From Gnetum montanum (taxonomy: Eukaryota > Streptophyta > Gnetopsida > Gnetales > Gnetaceae), in contig MNCI01016492.1 of assembly GCA_015680685.1 (NCBI GenBank), forward strand, positions 82,747 to 133,126: a stretch of DNA of 50,380 bases. The letters are read 5' to 3'. Under the pieces are notes generated by a model that saw only the letters and a list, made by a program, of their open reading frames with translations, was not told the DNA's origin and did no database searches. The position numbers and the translations under genes were made by a program. Below are positions 31,870 through 44,879 of this stretch, piece after piece. Position 1 is the first letter of the stretch, and each line of letters begins with the position of its first letter.

Positions 31870-34005
31870 ATGTCTTCTTCTAATAGTCATGATGATGCTA
31901 AAATACAAATCCCTTAAGAATGCAAGGTGTTATATACTCATCTAGATGAGTATGTGCCTAATTTAAGCTTCATCCTACATCGAGATGAATAACTGTGATG
32001 GCATGACATGGAAGGCAACATTGTAATGCCTCCTGATTTATTTGTGCCTATGATGCTACTTCAAACTCTCAAGAAGTTAGGCATCTAAGATCTTTAAGAG
32101 GAGGATTTTGTGCATGATTATGACTACTAAGACTATTGTTCCACTAAAACACAATGCTAAAGAGATCAATACTAGGAGAAGCACCATGACTTTGTGAAGG
32201 GAAAACAGTTCACCAATTCCTTATCCCTATTGAACCAAGATGATAATAAGGATCCTTCCTCTCGGGGCTTCTAACATGAAAACTCTCCGTCCCTTATTAC
32301 TGGTGATGGGGGTGTGGCCTTAAATCTAAAATCCACTATTAACAATCCAAGTTCAAGTAAAGATGGTAGTCAAGGCAAGGGCTTAGACAAGCATCAAGAT
32401 GATAAGAAAAATAATGAATGTGGCCATGACAACTAAAGGGAGGTCAATAGATACCATGGTGGAGGCAATCCTCCATCCTCTTTTCCCTCTTCATTTGCAT
32501 CTTCTTCTTTCTCTTCTAGTTTGAAAAACACCATAGAAGGAACAACCATGAAGGAGGTGAAAAGTGGGACAATAATACTAATTTCTAGGTCCACAATGAA
32601 CAAAGAGATAAGTGAGGAAATCATTAGTGACAATGAAATAATGATGATGATGAGCCTTTATTAGAAACCTAAAGCATGTTAAATATTATAGAGGCTATAG
32701 AAATTTCAATGAAGCATGTGGGGGATAGTTGGATCAAAAGCCTAGAGATGAACAATATTCCAAGATCTAAGGGGGATGTAAGTTTGATTCACAAAACCAT
32801 CCACAAGTCTTTCATGATGCCTACACCTTACAAAACATAGAAAATGACTAGAAAAAATTGAAGCCATTTCTTGTGACACTCATCAAAGAGGCAAAAGGTT
32901 GGTATTAGTCCTTGAAACTAGAATCCATTCATAGATGGAGTACCATGCTCTAACTCTTTATTCATAAATACAAGACATATATTTAAAGTGTCTAGTCTAA
33001 GATGCCAAATCCAACGATAGAAATAGGGAACATATGAATCCTTGGATGCTTCCATGGGCAAATATTATTCTCTCTTACACCAATTCCTTGGCCATGGTTA
33101 TTCTTAGAGGGAACAACTCCGCCACATCATAGATGGGCTCAAAGAAAAAATATGAGTTGTGAAAGAGGAAAAGTACAGAAGAATATAATAGAGATCCTTC
33201 CATCAAGAAAATGAAGGTCCAATTTTGTGACAAGGAGGAGTCACCACTTGACAAGGTGAAGAATAGGAAAACCTTGGCGATTTAAAAATTTGTTTCTAAT
33301 ATTTCTGCAAAAGTTGATAAACTATGGGACTCTTTAGATGAAAAATTCCAAACTTCTATGAATATTGCTAAAAAAATACAAAGAGTAGAATAGAGATCAT
33401 GACCACAAGAGGTAGAAATAAGCTAAACATGTCTACCAAAGAGGTAAGGAAAAATCTAATGTAGTAGAAGAAGTTGTGAAGATAGACTTGGATGATGATG
33501 TTGGGTGTGACATTTGTTAATATGAACCTCCTAAGGAATGTTTCCTTATGTTGTCACACTTACAAGAGTCTGGGATATATGCATTGAATCCTTGACTAGC
33601 AAGGAAGCAAGCACCTAGACAATTGCCTTATCCTCAAGGTAATCCAAGGTAGTTCCACCAACAATAATAAGCTTACTACTCAAGTCGAACTCCACCACAA
33701 GTTTATGAGCAATACTAGTAGTGGTAGCAACCACAGTTGTGGGGGATACCACCACTAAGATAACATTACCCTTACAAGCAACCAAATCCATATAGGTACT
33801 ATGTTCAACAACCTATTTCTCCACATGGATCTACTAACCATGCCTCATTTGAACATCACTATTATCCTCCAAAGTAAAATCTACTCAAGGAGAGCCCTCA
33901 TATCCATACCATCCTTTGCATCTATCTGAACATATCCCTCTACCCTCAACCTAGTTAGCTCCTACTACATTTATGCAAGGTGTAATTCCCTCACAGCCAC
34001 AATAA
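31870..34005 (+). pseudogene. gag: gag pseudogene of element H
   Basis: Starts MSSSNSHDDAK, parallel to A1. DEYVPNLSFILHRDE at about 31950 matches DEYIPNFTFILHQDE in A1 (2510). The gag core (about 32740-33120) is more broken than in A1. A zinc-knuckle remnant, CDIC-x7-C (33509-33540), precedes LSHLQESGIYALNP. The Pro/Gln/Tyr-rich C-terminus ends near MQGVIPSQPQ. Heavy loss: at least two dozen stops and frameshifts. Confidence 0.8.
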
Positions 34006-34199
34006 CAAAATGCTATGATGGCTGTAAATTTACAAGAAGCCTTCCAATTGAGTGGTTCAGACACTAGATCCAAGAAACAACCATTTTTCTAATCTAATAG
34101 TCCTCCAAAACCCTTACAACCTAATGTGTCTAGTCACCTTATATCTCTAGCATCCTCATCCTTTACAACAAATACATTTGAGGGTCCTTCAAAACAAGC

Positions 34200-34656
34200 A
34201 CTACCTCAGATCTACATTGTGATGTTAACTCATGCTATTTTTAATTAGATCAAGGTTCACAACCTTTTCACAAAGAGATATCACCCAAGAAGTCCTCTTA
34301 TTTACTTATATATCTTTGGACATAAGCCAAGCAAGGCTCTTCTTGATTCCAATTTCAGTGTCAATCTCATCTCTCATGACATGTACAAAGCCTAGAACCT
34401 ACCACCTCTCAAGAAGAGTAATATTCATTTGGAATTGGTAGACCAATCAATCACTATCCCTTTGGAATTAGTGGAGGACATTATAACTATATTTTGTGGG
34501 TGCTCCTATCTTGCCAATTTTCTAGTGATCAAGGTAGCAAACTACAAAGGTGACTTCTCCATCATTATGGGACATGCATGGTTAAGCATTGTTGATGTAG
34601 GAATGGGCATCAAGGGCCTCTCCTTGAAAATATTCAAGGAGAAAAAATTTGAATGA
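34200..34656 (+). pseudogene. Retropepsin pseudogene of element H
   Basis: The active site reads LLDSNFSVNLIS (D codon near 34343): the D-S-G of A1 is D-S-N here. The body LVDQSITIPLELVEDIITIF and motif FSIIMGHAWLS match A1 well. The frame is open from 34429 to 34653. Inactive through the Gly loss and a stop. Confidence 0.8.
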
Positions 34657-35170
34657 CTTGAGAAGAAGTGAGTTTCATGCATCATGTACAACAATAATAG
34701 GTGTAATTACATGCAAAAAATCTGGTCCATTAAAATTACATTCATTAAAGCATGCAATCACTACACACACGAAATCAATATCCAAAGGTGCCTATACATA
34801 GTAGCCAAAAATAGGAAGACAACCAATGGTTGATAGTTGACTCTAACAATAGCACACTATGCATAGAACCTATTGAGAGCTTAACATGTGCTTATGTCAA
34901 GGGCATGGATGAACTTGAGCAACTTCATTACCAACTCTTCGATGATGAAGTTGATCATACCTATTGTGTAGAGTTGGTAATCCCTAATCATTTCAAGCTA
35001 GAGCCCCTATAGTTAAAAACACTACTGGCTAGTATAGAGTATGCATTTTTAAAAAACAAAATGGTAAGCCAATTATAATCAATGCAAATATTGATCTCAA
35101 ATAAAAAGACAAGCTATTAAAGGTGGTCAAAAAATGGCTAATAGCCTTTGCTTGGTCATATCCTAAACTA
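34657..35170 (+). pseudogene. Linker between protease and RT of element H
   Basis: Includes CIEPIESLTCAYVKGMDELE (34860-34920), shared with A1 just before A1's deletion. No catalytic motif is seen. Confidence 0.6.
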
Positions 35171-36600
35171 ACTAGAATTGATCCAAGGATATGCCAGAAT
35201 CATATCTACACTGACCCAACCATGAAGCTAAGAAGGAAGCTACAGATGTGGTTGAATCCCAAGTTGAAGCAAATCATCAAAGAGAAAATAGAATAACTCC
35301 TCAAAGTAGGGTTCATCTATCCCATCGTGAATAGTGAGTAGGTTAGTCCACTCATAATTATGCCAAATAAAGTTGGAAAATGGTGGATCTACATAAATTT
35401 TAGGTTGTTGAATATGGTAACATTTAAATATCATTTTTCATTGCCATTTGTGGACCTAGTATTGAACACAATATCTAGGCATTACTATTAGAGCTTCTTA
35501 GATGATTATAGTGGCTATAACCAAATCTAGATTGCACCAAAAGATCAAGATAAAACAACATTCATGAGTCCCTGTGGTACTTTTGCATATTGCAATATGT
35601 CATTCGATCTATGTAGTACCCTTGCAACATTTCAATGCATGGTCCTTAGTATTTTTCAATACTATATTGGTAGTGATGTAGAACTCTATATGAATGACTT
35701 CTCTACCTATGGGGCTACATTTAAATAAGCCTTGGATCTCCTTCAGCAAGTACTGAAAAGATGTGCTGAAACAAATCTTAGGCTCAATTGGTTGAAAAGC
35801 CATTTAATAGTCTAGGATGACATAGTATTGGGACATAGAATTACTCAGGTAGCGATGGAGGTAGGCCCTAAAAAGATAAGGTTCATCCCAGGAATCACAC
35901 ACCAACCAGAGATAATCAAAAACATCCAATCATTCCTTGGACACACTCACTACTATTGGTATTTTATAAAAAATTTATCTAAGATTGAAAATCCATTGGT
36001 CAAGCTTACAAAGAAAGATTATCCATTCATTTAGACCGAGTGTAAACATGCATTTCAACATCTAAAGGAAAAACTCGTAGACACTCTAATTCTATGGGCA
36101 CCAAACTAGTCTAGATCATTTCATATAATGACAGATGCATCAAATTATGCCTTGAGAGTCATGCTTATGTAGTTTGATGATAATAAATGTTCATATTACA
36201 TCCATTTCCTAAGCTGAAGCATTATGGGTGCATAGTTGAATTACATCACAACTGAGAAAGAACTAATGGTAGTGGTTTATGTTCTCAAAAAGCAAAGCAC
36301 TATGTGCTTGTCTATAAAGTTTTTGTACACATAGATCATAGTGCCATCCAATTTTTAATGAATAAGCCAATGATGAAACCCTATATTATACAATTGCTTG
36401 TGATCTTGTGAGAATTTGATCCCATCGTGGTAGATTAAAAAACGACTAAGAATGTGATCACTGACCATATCTCTTGGTTAAGATGGTATAACAAAGATCA
36501 GGAGAGCTTTCTCTTTGATCAATTTCGAGATGAACTTCTCTTTAGATGATTAATAAATGACCAAGTGTACACTAAATCAAAATGATATGATGGAATCCTC
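35171..36600 (+). pseudogene. pol: Reverse transcriptase and RNase H of element H
   Basis: RT motifs in order: PKLKQIIKEKIE (start), GKWWIYINFRLLN, SFLDDYSGYNQI (Asp kept), DKTTFMSPCGTFAY, CSTLATFQC and the catalytic box ELYMNDFSTYG near 35685-35705, where the second Asp of YMDD is Asn. GHRITQVAMEVGPKK and the thumb GITHQPEIIKNIQSFLGH follow. RNase H has FHIMTDASNYALRVMLM (Asp kept) and YITTEKELMVVVYVLKK (catalytic Glu kept). TGG to TAG and CAG to TAG stops dominate. Typical Athila-like domain order; no second RNase H is seen. Confidence 0.88.
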
Positions 36601-37690
36601 ACTTGCCTTATCACTTAGCAGATGCCATAAGATCTAGATCTTAGGAAGAAACAAAAATTTCTTCATTAGGTTAAGTACTTTATAAAAATCAATGGACACC
36701 TTTACAAGATGTGCATCAATGGCTTGGTTCATTGGTGTGTCCTTGATTTGGATCAATTGCACATTCTCCAAGATGCTCACCAAGGTTCTTGTGGAGGTCA
36801 TTATATAGGGAGATGCATAGCCATAAAAATCTTGATGGTAGGATGCTATTATCCTACAATATTTAGGGATGCCCACTAGTTTATCTGATCCTTTGAACAT
36901 TGTCAATGAGATGATGGGATGATTGCTCAAATGGAGGATCCTTAATAGTGGATTTAACCACTAGAGTCCTTTGACATATGGTGCATAGACTTCATGAATT
37001 CCATCACACTCATGTCCAATGGAAAGGCATACATCATCATGGTAGTTGACCACTACATCAAATGGGCAAAAGTAATAGCCATCATCAATTGTACATCATC
37101 CTTTTCTACTTGATTTATACAAAAAAATAGTGTAAATAGGTTTATTATTCCACATGCACTAATTTTTGACAATGGAACCCATTTTATAGGTGCTACCTTT
37201 TAGAAGTTTATGCAATGCTTGGGGGTTGAAGATAAATTAATAATACTCTATCACCCCCAAGCTAGTGGTCAAGTAGAAGTCATTAATAGGGACATCACAA
37301 AGATCCTAATAAGGACTATAAATAAATATAGGAAAGATTAGACCACAAAACTCAATGATGCCCTTTGGACCTAATGATTAAGGTGGAAACTCCCTATAGG
37401 CTACTTTCCCTATGAGTTTATGTACATAAAACTTCCAACCCTTCTAGTCAAATTTGAGCTTCGTACACTTTCAACAACCTATGACTTGGATCTTAACCTG
37501 GGCCTAGCATAAAGAGAAATATTGATTAACTTGAAAGTGTTAAATGAAAACTGATTAGTGGCCCTATCTTCAAATGAAGTACACAAGGCATACAACAAGA
37601 AGCATCATGACCTTAGAATATGAAAAGTAAAATTCCAACCTAGAGACAAGGTTTTCTATTAGAACCCCACACATGTATCCTAAGGACCTT
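36601..37690 (+). pseudogene. pol: Integrase of element H
   Basis: N-terminal zinc region is decayed: HQGSCGGHYIGRCIAIKILM at about 36779 and a Cys pair near 36900. Core: WCIDFMNSITLMSNGKAY (Asp kept), FDNGTHFIG (Asp kept), QASGQVEVINRD (catalytic Glu kept). The C-terminal side has FPYEFMYIKLPTLLVKFE and, later, FQPRDKVFY. All three catalytic positions survive, unlike in E, but many stops are present. Confidence 0.85.
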
Positions 37691-39922
37691 TCCTTTTGGG
37701 ATCATGTTAAACTACAAACTTGAGAGCCCAAAAAAAATGTATTTGATAAACATATAATAAGTGAAACGTTTTCTTGAGCCAAAGTAACCCAATAAAACTG
37801 ATACTTCATTGGATGAACAACCATACTCTATATTGCACATCTCCTCCTTTCAACCTAATCATGGGGGAGATGGTCATCTATGCTAACCATGCACATGGCT
37901 CCCAAATTTTTTCACTGTTTTTCTTTTACACATAATTATTTTACACTTTGTTGATTTTTACCCTTTCTTTGGTTTTTCACTCTATTGATTTTCAAAATTT
38001 TTTCTTTACAACATCATTAGTATATTTTATCTTTCTTGAATATTTTATACTTTCATATATATTTAACTTTATTTTGATGTGAATTTTTGTTATTTTTTCT
38101 AATAAAAGTGCTTTTTATAGTAGGACACAGTCCCAATGTTGTTGTTTACTAACAGTGGTTTGTGCTTAATATTTTGATTGTCAATGTCTAGTTTCTATTT
38201 TTGAATTCTAATGTCTAATGACTAAGACACGATTTATTCTTCATGGAATAGGTAGTGAGTCTACATCATCCATCCATCCACAAAATCTATAGTTTTCCTT
38301 ATTTTGGGAATATGCAGTCCCTTTTCATTAGTAAAGCTATAAATGAACTTGTGACCTTGGTAGTCTGCAAACTTGGAAAGGATTCAAAGGTTTAAAAAGG
38401 GTATGGCTTTAATGGTATTCAATACTCTTTGTTTCTTTCTACTTGCTTGTGTGCTTATGTGTTTTCATGGATTTCTTACCATTGCACCTCATCCAATGCT
38501 AGGAATTTTATGTATGTCATTGCATGGTGTGGTTACCATTGAAAAATAAATAATGGAAAAACCAAACAAGATGAAAATTCAAAGCACACCCCTTAGACAA
38601 AATAATGGGCTACAAGCACTAGTTATGGGACTAAAAAGATATGTTACCCATGCCTAAAGGTCTCCTCTAACTAAGGGCCTTTTTTGCTTCCTACTTTCCC
38701 CTAAATAAGGATTGGTGTTTTATCTATGGTACATGCTTGTGTTTTGATGAGTGGACTAGTCTTAAAGTGGTGATGTGAATTTACTGAAAGTGGTTGGTTA
38801 TGGTTTGGACTAAGGTTGGACCTTATCAAGTTATTTAAACATAATTCCCAGAAGGGACTTTATGTGACCATGATTTTGGACTCCATTCCATCCTCTTAAT
38901 CATCCACATAGGCTATCCATCACTCACCTCACTATTGGTTTCCATGTTATGCTTGATGTCTTAGTTTGACATGTTGGAATTCTTAGATAGATTCTTTTAG
39001 GTTGACCATTAACTTTTCATAGCCATTAATTGACTATGGGGCCTATGAACTTCTTAGTTGAGGTTATGCAAGGGCAAAAATGGCATCTTCTTGCTATGGG
39101 GAGGACCCACTTACGTATATCTTAGTTTGAATAGTTAAGCTATTTACCTTAGACATTGTTGTAATCATATCTTCCATCATTGTACATCCAACTCTATGCT
39201 TCTTAAAATTTTATACAATCTAATTCTCCAACCATTTTATCAATTTTCTGAACTTCAACAATCTCTTTTACTATTTTTATCATATTTGTGGATTTTGGGC
39301 TTTCATTTGACTCCCATTTCACTCAAAAATGCCTTATATTTTCCATGTTTTTACAAAGTCAATGGTGATCAATAGCCGCATTGACTAGGTCTAGTCAATG
39401 TAGTTGACCCTATTGATTGGTCCTCATCAACTAGGCCTTGTCAATGCAACCTAAAAATTTCCTATAAATACCATTGAACACTTTAAAATTTTTATCATTT
39501 TCTTAACAACAAAAGAGGATTTTTTGCCATTTTTCAGAGTCCTAAACCTTCTAGAGCCCATAACTTTTTGACTATTTCTCCAAATCACTCTATTCTTCAA
39601 TCATGCAACTACTGGTGGTCAGCTCTTAGTTGTGAGGGCTACAAACCTTATTGTTTCTAACAAAAATTTATTTTTTCTCCAAAGGATTAATGAATACAGT
39701 GATATTAAATCATCAATTTTAGAGAGTTTAACCCTTTCAACAACCTTCAATATGACTATAATCACTTATTAATGTCAAAATACAAATAAACTAATAATTA
39801 AAATTGATCAAATCCATCATAATTACAAATTAGCTAGGTGTAACTTTCCTAATGATATAAGGTATTCTAATTGTTTCACATTACCTAATAATTGCTAACC
39901 CATGGCAATGTTGGGATTACAA
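37691..39922 (+). other. Post-integrase non-coding region of element H
   Basis: Begins with the CATGGGGGAGATGG block (37860), shared with A1 (5807). It is mostly T-rich and AT-rich, and parts to 38720 are collinear with A1. No frame of note before 39923. A possible promoter-like CTATAAATACC lies at 39462. Confidence 0.6.
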
Positions 39923-42765
39923 ATGGCACCAAGGCTGAAATGATTGTTGGAGGGAGGACCATCTTAGCAAAGGAAGAAATGACCTAGAGCTGAAAGGGGC
40001 CAACAAGAAAAAGCCCAAAAATAAGTAGAAGAAACCAATGTAATAGGACCTCTTCGGTAGGAGTCCAAAGTTGGATCTTTTTGATAGATTCCCAAGGAAG
40101 AGGCTATAATAGAACAATCATAGCAATGAGAGGCACCAGGACCCATACCAAGACTTGAGATCACACTAACACAAGCCTACCTCAACACAATTATGCCTAA
40201 TGATGTCCAATGCTTAATTCTCCAAGAACTAAACTTTAGGCCATTCTTAGAGAATGCTCTAGCGAAGGTAAAGACATAGTTACAAATGTCTCCCATGTGT
40301 CCAATCATCACTTCTAGTGGGGAGTGGTACATGGGAGAGACATACATCTTCTGAAATAATAGAAAAGTAGGTTCCATTATGAAGATCAAGAACATTCAAG
40401 TGTTCTACTTGGCTGAAGCCATCATGCAAGCTCTTGAATTTCTTGATTCTAAGAAGAAATTGGTAAAAATTTCTACACAAGAGGATCCAGAGGCAAAAAA
40501 GTACTATAGCTAGTAGTGTTATGAGGTTGATTGCAAGGAGTTTGGTGCACTCACACTAGTAGAGTGCATATACTTTAAGATAGCAACCTATCACCTCAAT
40601 ACGATGGTGAGGCCCAGTAAAGTGACTATCTTCTCCACTTAGGTATGTGTTGCTCTAAGTAGAAAATTTTTGACAAACCTTCTATAATTAATCTATCTAG
40701 AAATAGAAAATAATTTTAAAGAGAATCAATGTGGAAGAAAAATCATACCCTTTCTATGAATTATAAAAAAACTTTGCAACAGGGTAGGGATGGTTCACTA
40801 CACTAATGACATAACCACACATACCCCCATTACCTCTTAGTCCAAAATGATGAAGGATAAGATGCCTATTGTGTCTAAAGAAGAGGAGTAGCAACCACCA
40901 CCTACTAAGGAAATAATTTCAAAAGACCATGCTACCATTGAGTTCTTATGTAAAATATAAGAGTAGCTTCTACAATAGTAGGAGCAAGAAGTGGGAATGA
41001 ATGGTGAGGATCCATCTATATACCAACCTATGATGAGTGACATTAATGAAGTGGATTAAACAATTAGTTAGATGGAGGGAGGTGAACGAATATTTTCAAC
41101 CCAATGAACATAGCTACTCACAAGGTCAAATCCTAGTGTTTGAGAGGTGATGATCTCTCTCCCTCAACATTATTTATTCTAAAAAATTCTTTGGAATGCC
41201 ACCTCCTTTTTGGTTTTCTTGAATGAGGATGAGGTGGTAATTGTACTGGTGATGCATCACTAAGTGTAGGAGAAAACTACAAAAGTGATTGCTAATAGAA
41301 TTGCTAAGGCATTTAATTCACATGTGACATTTGCACGAGACATTTGTACTAGACATCAACAAAAAGTTTTAGTAGAAAATTGAGTGCAGTACAACATGAA
41401 GAGTTGCTCGATTGACTAGTGGGAATTGGGCAACCAATTTCTTAACATATTTAATTTTCTAGATTACATTACTGCAACCTAGTCAAAGCTACTCAAAGAA
41501 AATGGAAAATGTATCATCTTGGAAAGACAACTTAAAATGGCTCAAGCACAAAACCAATTCTTGATTGCAGAGGTTGCTGAATTGTGTGCCCATTTTGCTA
41601 ATCCTAGACTCCTCAACCCTATAATAACATGAGATGAATATTCTCAAAAACTTCAAAAGTGATTAAAACAAGTTAAGGAGGGACTGGTGATGGCCATCTT
41701 TAACTAGTCCATAGCTAAACCAAATACCTATTTAGTTCAAATGAACTTGGTTTAGTTGCAACAAGAAAATGAAACATAGATCATAGATAACCATCACCTA
41801 TGGAATGTTAATGCTCAAAAACAAAAAATGTAAGAGTTTATTCATCAATAGAAAGAGTAGTTAGCTAGGTTGAATATAGAATTGAGGAAATTTTCTATAG
41901 AGAATCACAATATCTCTATAAAGGAAGTTCTTACCTTATGCTAGAAATCTACCATTGAAATTGTCATCTAAAAAAATGAGGCTCACAATTTTGAGAGATT
42001 TGAGAATCACTATAGAGACCAATTTGTATTGCAAAAGGAAGTGAATGATAAACATATCTAAGTGGATAAGGTGAAAGTAAATGATGCCCTTCAACAACTC
42101 TAGCAAGGAAGAGAGGTGTGGTAGCCTATCATTGATGGGATAGATGCCTGCAACAAAGAAGAGATTTGCATGAAAGAGTTGTAAATCAAAGAAATGATAG
42201 AATATATGAAACTAGACAATCTCTAATATGCAAATATAGTAATGTTGACTACCAAAAAACCATGGTCAAAACTTAATGAGTTGGTGGCTAGCTCATAATT
42301 ATCGTATGATGTCGAGTTCAAGCACCACAAGGACACTAAACAAAAGCTTGTGATGGAAAATGCTGAAATCAAAGTTCTTAGGGTAATATTTATTAATCAA
42401 TGATCAACTACCAATAACCTAGCTAGGAGAATGAATAATTACCATGAACTATAAAATGTAGTCAAGGCATTCAACGTCGAGAGTAAACAATTCACTGCCT
42501 AGTTCATCAATGCTAAGGAGTTGTTCCCTGATTACTATGTTCTTAGGATGTGCTCATTTTAGCCCACATTGGTGAAGTTGTATGGACTATGCATGATTCC
42601 AAGTGTAAGGAGGTAAAAATGAAAGCATTATTGGATGCTTTCTATCTTCTTCCAAAAGTTGCAATAGTAGTAGAATAACCACAATAGCCTCAACTACTAT
42701 ATGTGCCTAAAGCTAGAGAAGGTCCATCAGAGGCTCAAGAGCCTCCACCACCTAGGATCATGTGA
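39923..42765 (+). pseudogene. Extra reading frame between pol and 3' LTR of element H
   Basis: About 2.8 kb in which one frame can be followed through stops from an ATG at 39923 past 42300, with a shift near the end; no introns are needed. The N-terminal third has ITLTQAYLNTIMPNDVQCLI, QELNFRPFLENALAKV, PIITSSGEWYMGETYIF and VFYLAEAIMQALEFLDSKKK. The middle and last parts are coiled-coil-like (RQLKMAQAQNQFLIAEVAEL, FERFENHYRDQFVLQKEVN). The tail is Pro/Glu-rich (EGPSEAQEPPPPRIM). It lies where Athila elements carry an env-like frame, but I see no clear signal peptide or membrane segment and do not recognise the family. Stop content matches the rest of H, so it entered with the element. Confidence 0.65.
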
Positions 42766-42952
42766 TCTTTTCAATTGTCTTCATGTCATCAAAGGATATG
42801 TTGTCTAATTATTATTTTTTATTCAATTTTATGGCATGAACACCATGAATTTGTAATTTTCTTGATCTTTACACCAAAGCACTTGGTTTTGTCATGTTAA
42901 TCCCATACCTTTTCAATTTTGTAAAGAACTCAAGGATGAGTTTTCATTTAGT

Positions 42953-42962
42953 TGTGAGGGTA
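42953..42962 (+). promoter_or_regulatory. Polypurine-like stretch of element H
   Basis: TGTGAGGGTA directly before the right LTR. It is shorter and less pure than a fresh polypurine tract. Confidence 0.5.
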
Positions 42963-43847
42963 TCATGAGTCACATATTAGTTATCATGAGTCACATATTA
43001 GTTGCATTGACAAGGCCTTGTCAATGCATCATTTGATGCATTGAGATGTCCTTGTTGACGCAAGGCCTATTCTTACATATAAATATGTGCCAAACTACCA
43101 TGCTTAGGGGATCTTTTGTCATAGTTGTAGTGAAGCGTAGTTTTTACATTTAAAAGTTAAAATATTTTCCTAAGTGCCTACAACATAAATCATTGGGTGT
43201 ATGGATCATTATTCGAGCATTGTTGTACCTAAGCATGACAATGTGTGCAGCAATAAAGATGAACTTCTTGATAAACCTTGTAGAATTTTGGATAGCTTAA
43301 ATGTTTTATTCATACATTCAATGTTTTTAGTTATTTATTCAATGTTCTTCAATAATTAAGCTAATTAAGTAATTAAGTGAGATAAGGTAAATAGAAATTG
43401 AGTAAACACATAAGTACGACCACATCGAGCATGTATATGACATTTGATAATCCCAACTATGCTTAATGCTTGGTAACCTAGCAATATTATATGTGTTCAA
43501 GATGTGTACAGAAAGTAGGATTAAATACTTATGTTAGGAATATTTGAGCAATAGTTAGACAATTAGATTAAAGTAGACATTAAATTACTTTATTCTCTAT
43601 CTTTTTTATTTCAAGCACCAAAACCATAACATATAAAATGGTAAAAATCATGTGCCTCAATTACACTTAAACCATATCCTTGATCTTCACAAGTGTAGTT
43701 GGGAAGACAATGAATGTTCTCAACATCTAGTTTACTTCCTAGAGAACTAGTGCACTAGAAAACTATAGCCCATGAAATTCAACCAGATTACGCATGAATG
43801 CTTTGTCATTCATATGGTTGAGCATAGGGGTTTCTTGCCACTTATCA
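42963..43847 (+). repeat. 3' LTR of element H
   Basis: About 885 bp, starting TCATGAGTCAC (TG in the left copy) and ending GCCACTTATCA. The first 42 bases are an exact doubling of a 21-base block (42962-42982 and 42983-43003). TATA-like ACATATAAATATG is near 43076. It ends exactly at the AAAAG duplication. Confidence 0.85.
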
Positions 43848-43852
43848 AAAAG
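43848..43852. repeat. Target-site duplication of element H, right
   Basis: AAAAG, identical to 30832-30836. Confidence 0.8.
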
Positions 43853-44149
43853 CAAATCAAGAGTCTACTATTTTTATTTCCAAAATATTTTTTGGAAAAA
43901 TATTTGTATATCTTTCCAAAACCCAACATATTACAAATAACTATCTTTTCCATATTTAAATTTTCACAACAGCTACTAGATTTTTTAAAGCCTAGCTTAG
44001 TCTTATAAAGCTCAACTTAGCTTTTACTAGTCCAGCTTGGTTTTGTTGGTACCAATTTCTACATTATTGAAAATCAACCATGCTACCACTAGACATTTCA
44101 TACATGGCATCCAACTAAGATGCAGTTTGCATCTATGACCCAAAACATC
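43853..44149 (+). other. Leader of element D, second part
   Basis: Continuation of 29925-30831 after the H insertion. Non-coding; several TAGCTTAG/CAGCTTGG-like words near 43990-44040. Confidence 0.55.
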
Positions 44150-44870
44150 CCACAGTCATAGACTGAAGACAATCGCTTTGATAGAGGGGTAAGAACTTGG
44201 ACTTCGCATTCATTAATGAGGAGTTCTATAACTTCCTTTGAATTAAGATATAAGCTAGTTTACTAATACCATGATCCAAATATAATGCTAAGCATTAATT
44301 CAAAATATTGCACTAGGATGAAAAAGAGCACATCCCATTACCATATGATAAAATCCCCCTCATAGATTTCTACACATACATGCTCATGCAACTAATAGAT
44401 GTTGATGAATTTAGTGAGTAAATTAGATTGAAGGATCACCATTAGGAACAAGAAAAATTTGAGGGAGAGTAGGAGCCAAATACATTTATTAGAAACCTTT
44501 CCCAACAGTTATATCTCCAAGCAACCACCTCTTGCTCTGTACCCCTACTATCCCTTGTAAGGTAGGTACCTTAGTCCCCTCCTATACATTTCATCATGTT
44601 TAGGCTAACACCTTGCATGGTTGCATACCAAATTCAATTTGTGTTTTAATCAATCTCCTTGTTCTTATCAATGCTTTTTCCATGCAACCTCACTCTTTTC
44701 AGCTAGCCTTGGTGATTTCTACATCACCACCTTCCTTTATCATACCAACGAGATCCTCATTGGGGCCCCAACTAACACAAGCCTCACATACTCTCTTTAC
44801 GTCCATGTCACATATCACAACTCAAACCTGTTTCTCAAAAATTTTTGTAGAGGAACTACCCTAGGAGGAA
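44150..44870 (+). pseudogene. gag: gag fragment of element D
   Basis: In one frame from about 44192: KNLDFAFINEEFYNFL, then ASLLIP, DEKEHIPLPYDKIPLIDFY and MLMQLIDVDEFSE. These match, in order, the gag N-termini of F (ICTKI, ASMLIP, DGKEYIPSSKDQILLNDIY, LALFIEVDED) and E. A Pro/Ser/Thr-rich part follows to about 44870. It supports the view that the LTR at 10304-29903 (interrupted), the primer site at 29906 and this gag belong to one old element. It stops where the pararetrovirus sequence begins. Confidence 0.72.
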
Positions 44871-44879
44871 AAAGCATCG

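Larger units (their letters stand above)
30837..43847 (+). mobile_element. Athila-like Ty3/gypsy element H, structurally complete (13.0 kb)
   Basis: Two direct LTRs, flanking AAAAG duplications, tRNA-Asp-type primer site, gag, protease, RT, RNase H, integrase, a long 3' region with an extra frame, and a polypurine stretch. The RT phrase SFLDDYSGYNQI and the GHRITQVAMEVGPKKI stretch after RT are typical of the Athila lineage. All frames contain stops. It inserted into the leader of D. By eye the LTRs are roughly 85% identical, more divergent than those of E, so H may be older, if both decay alike. Confidence 0.9.
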
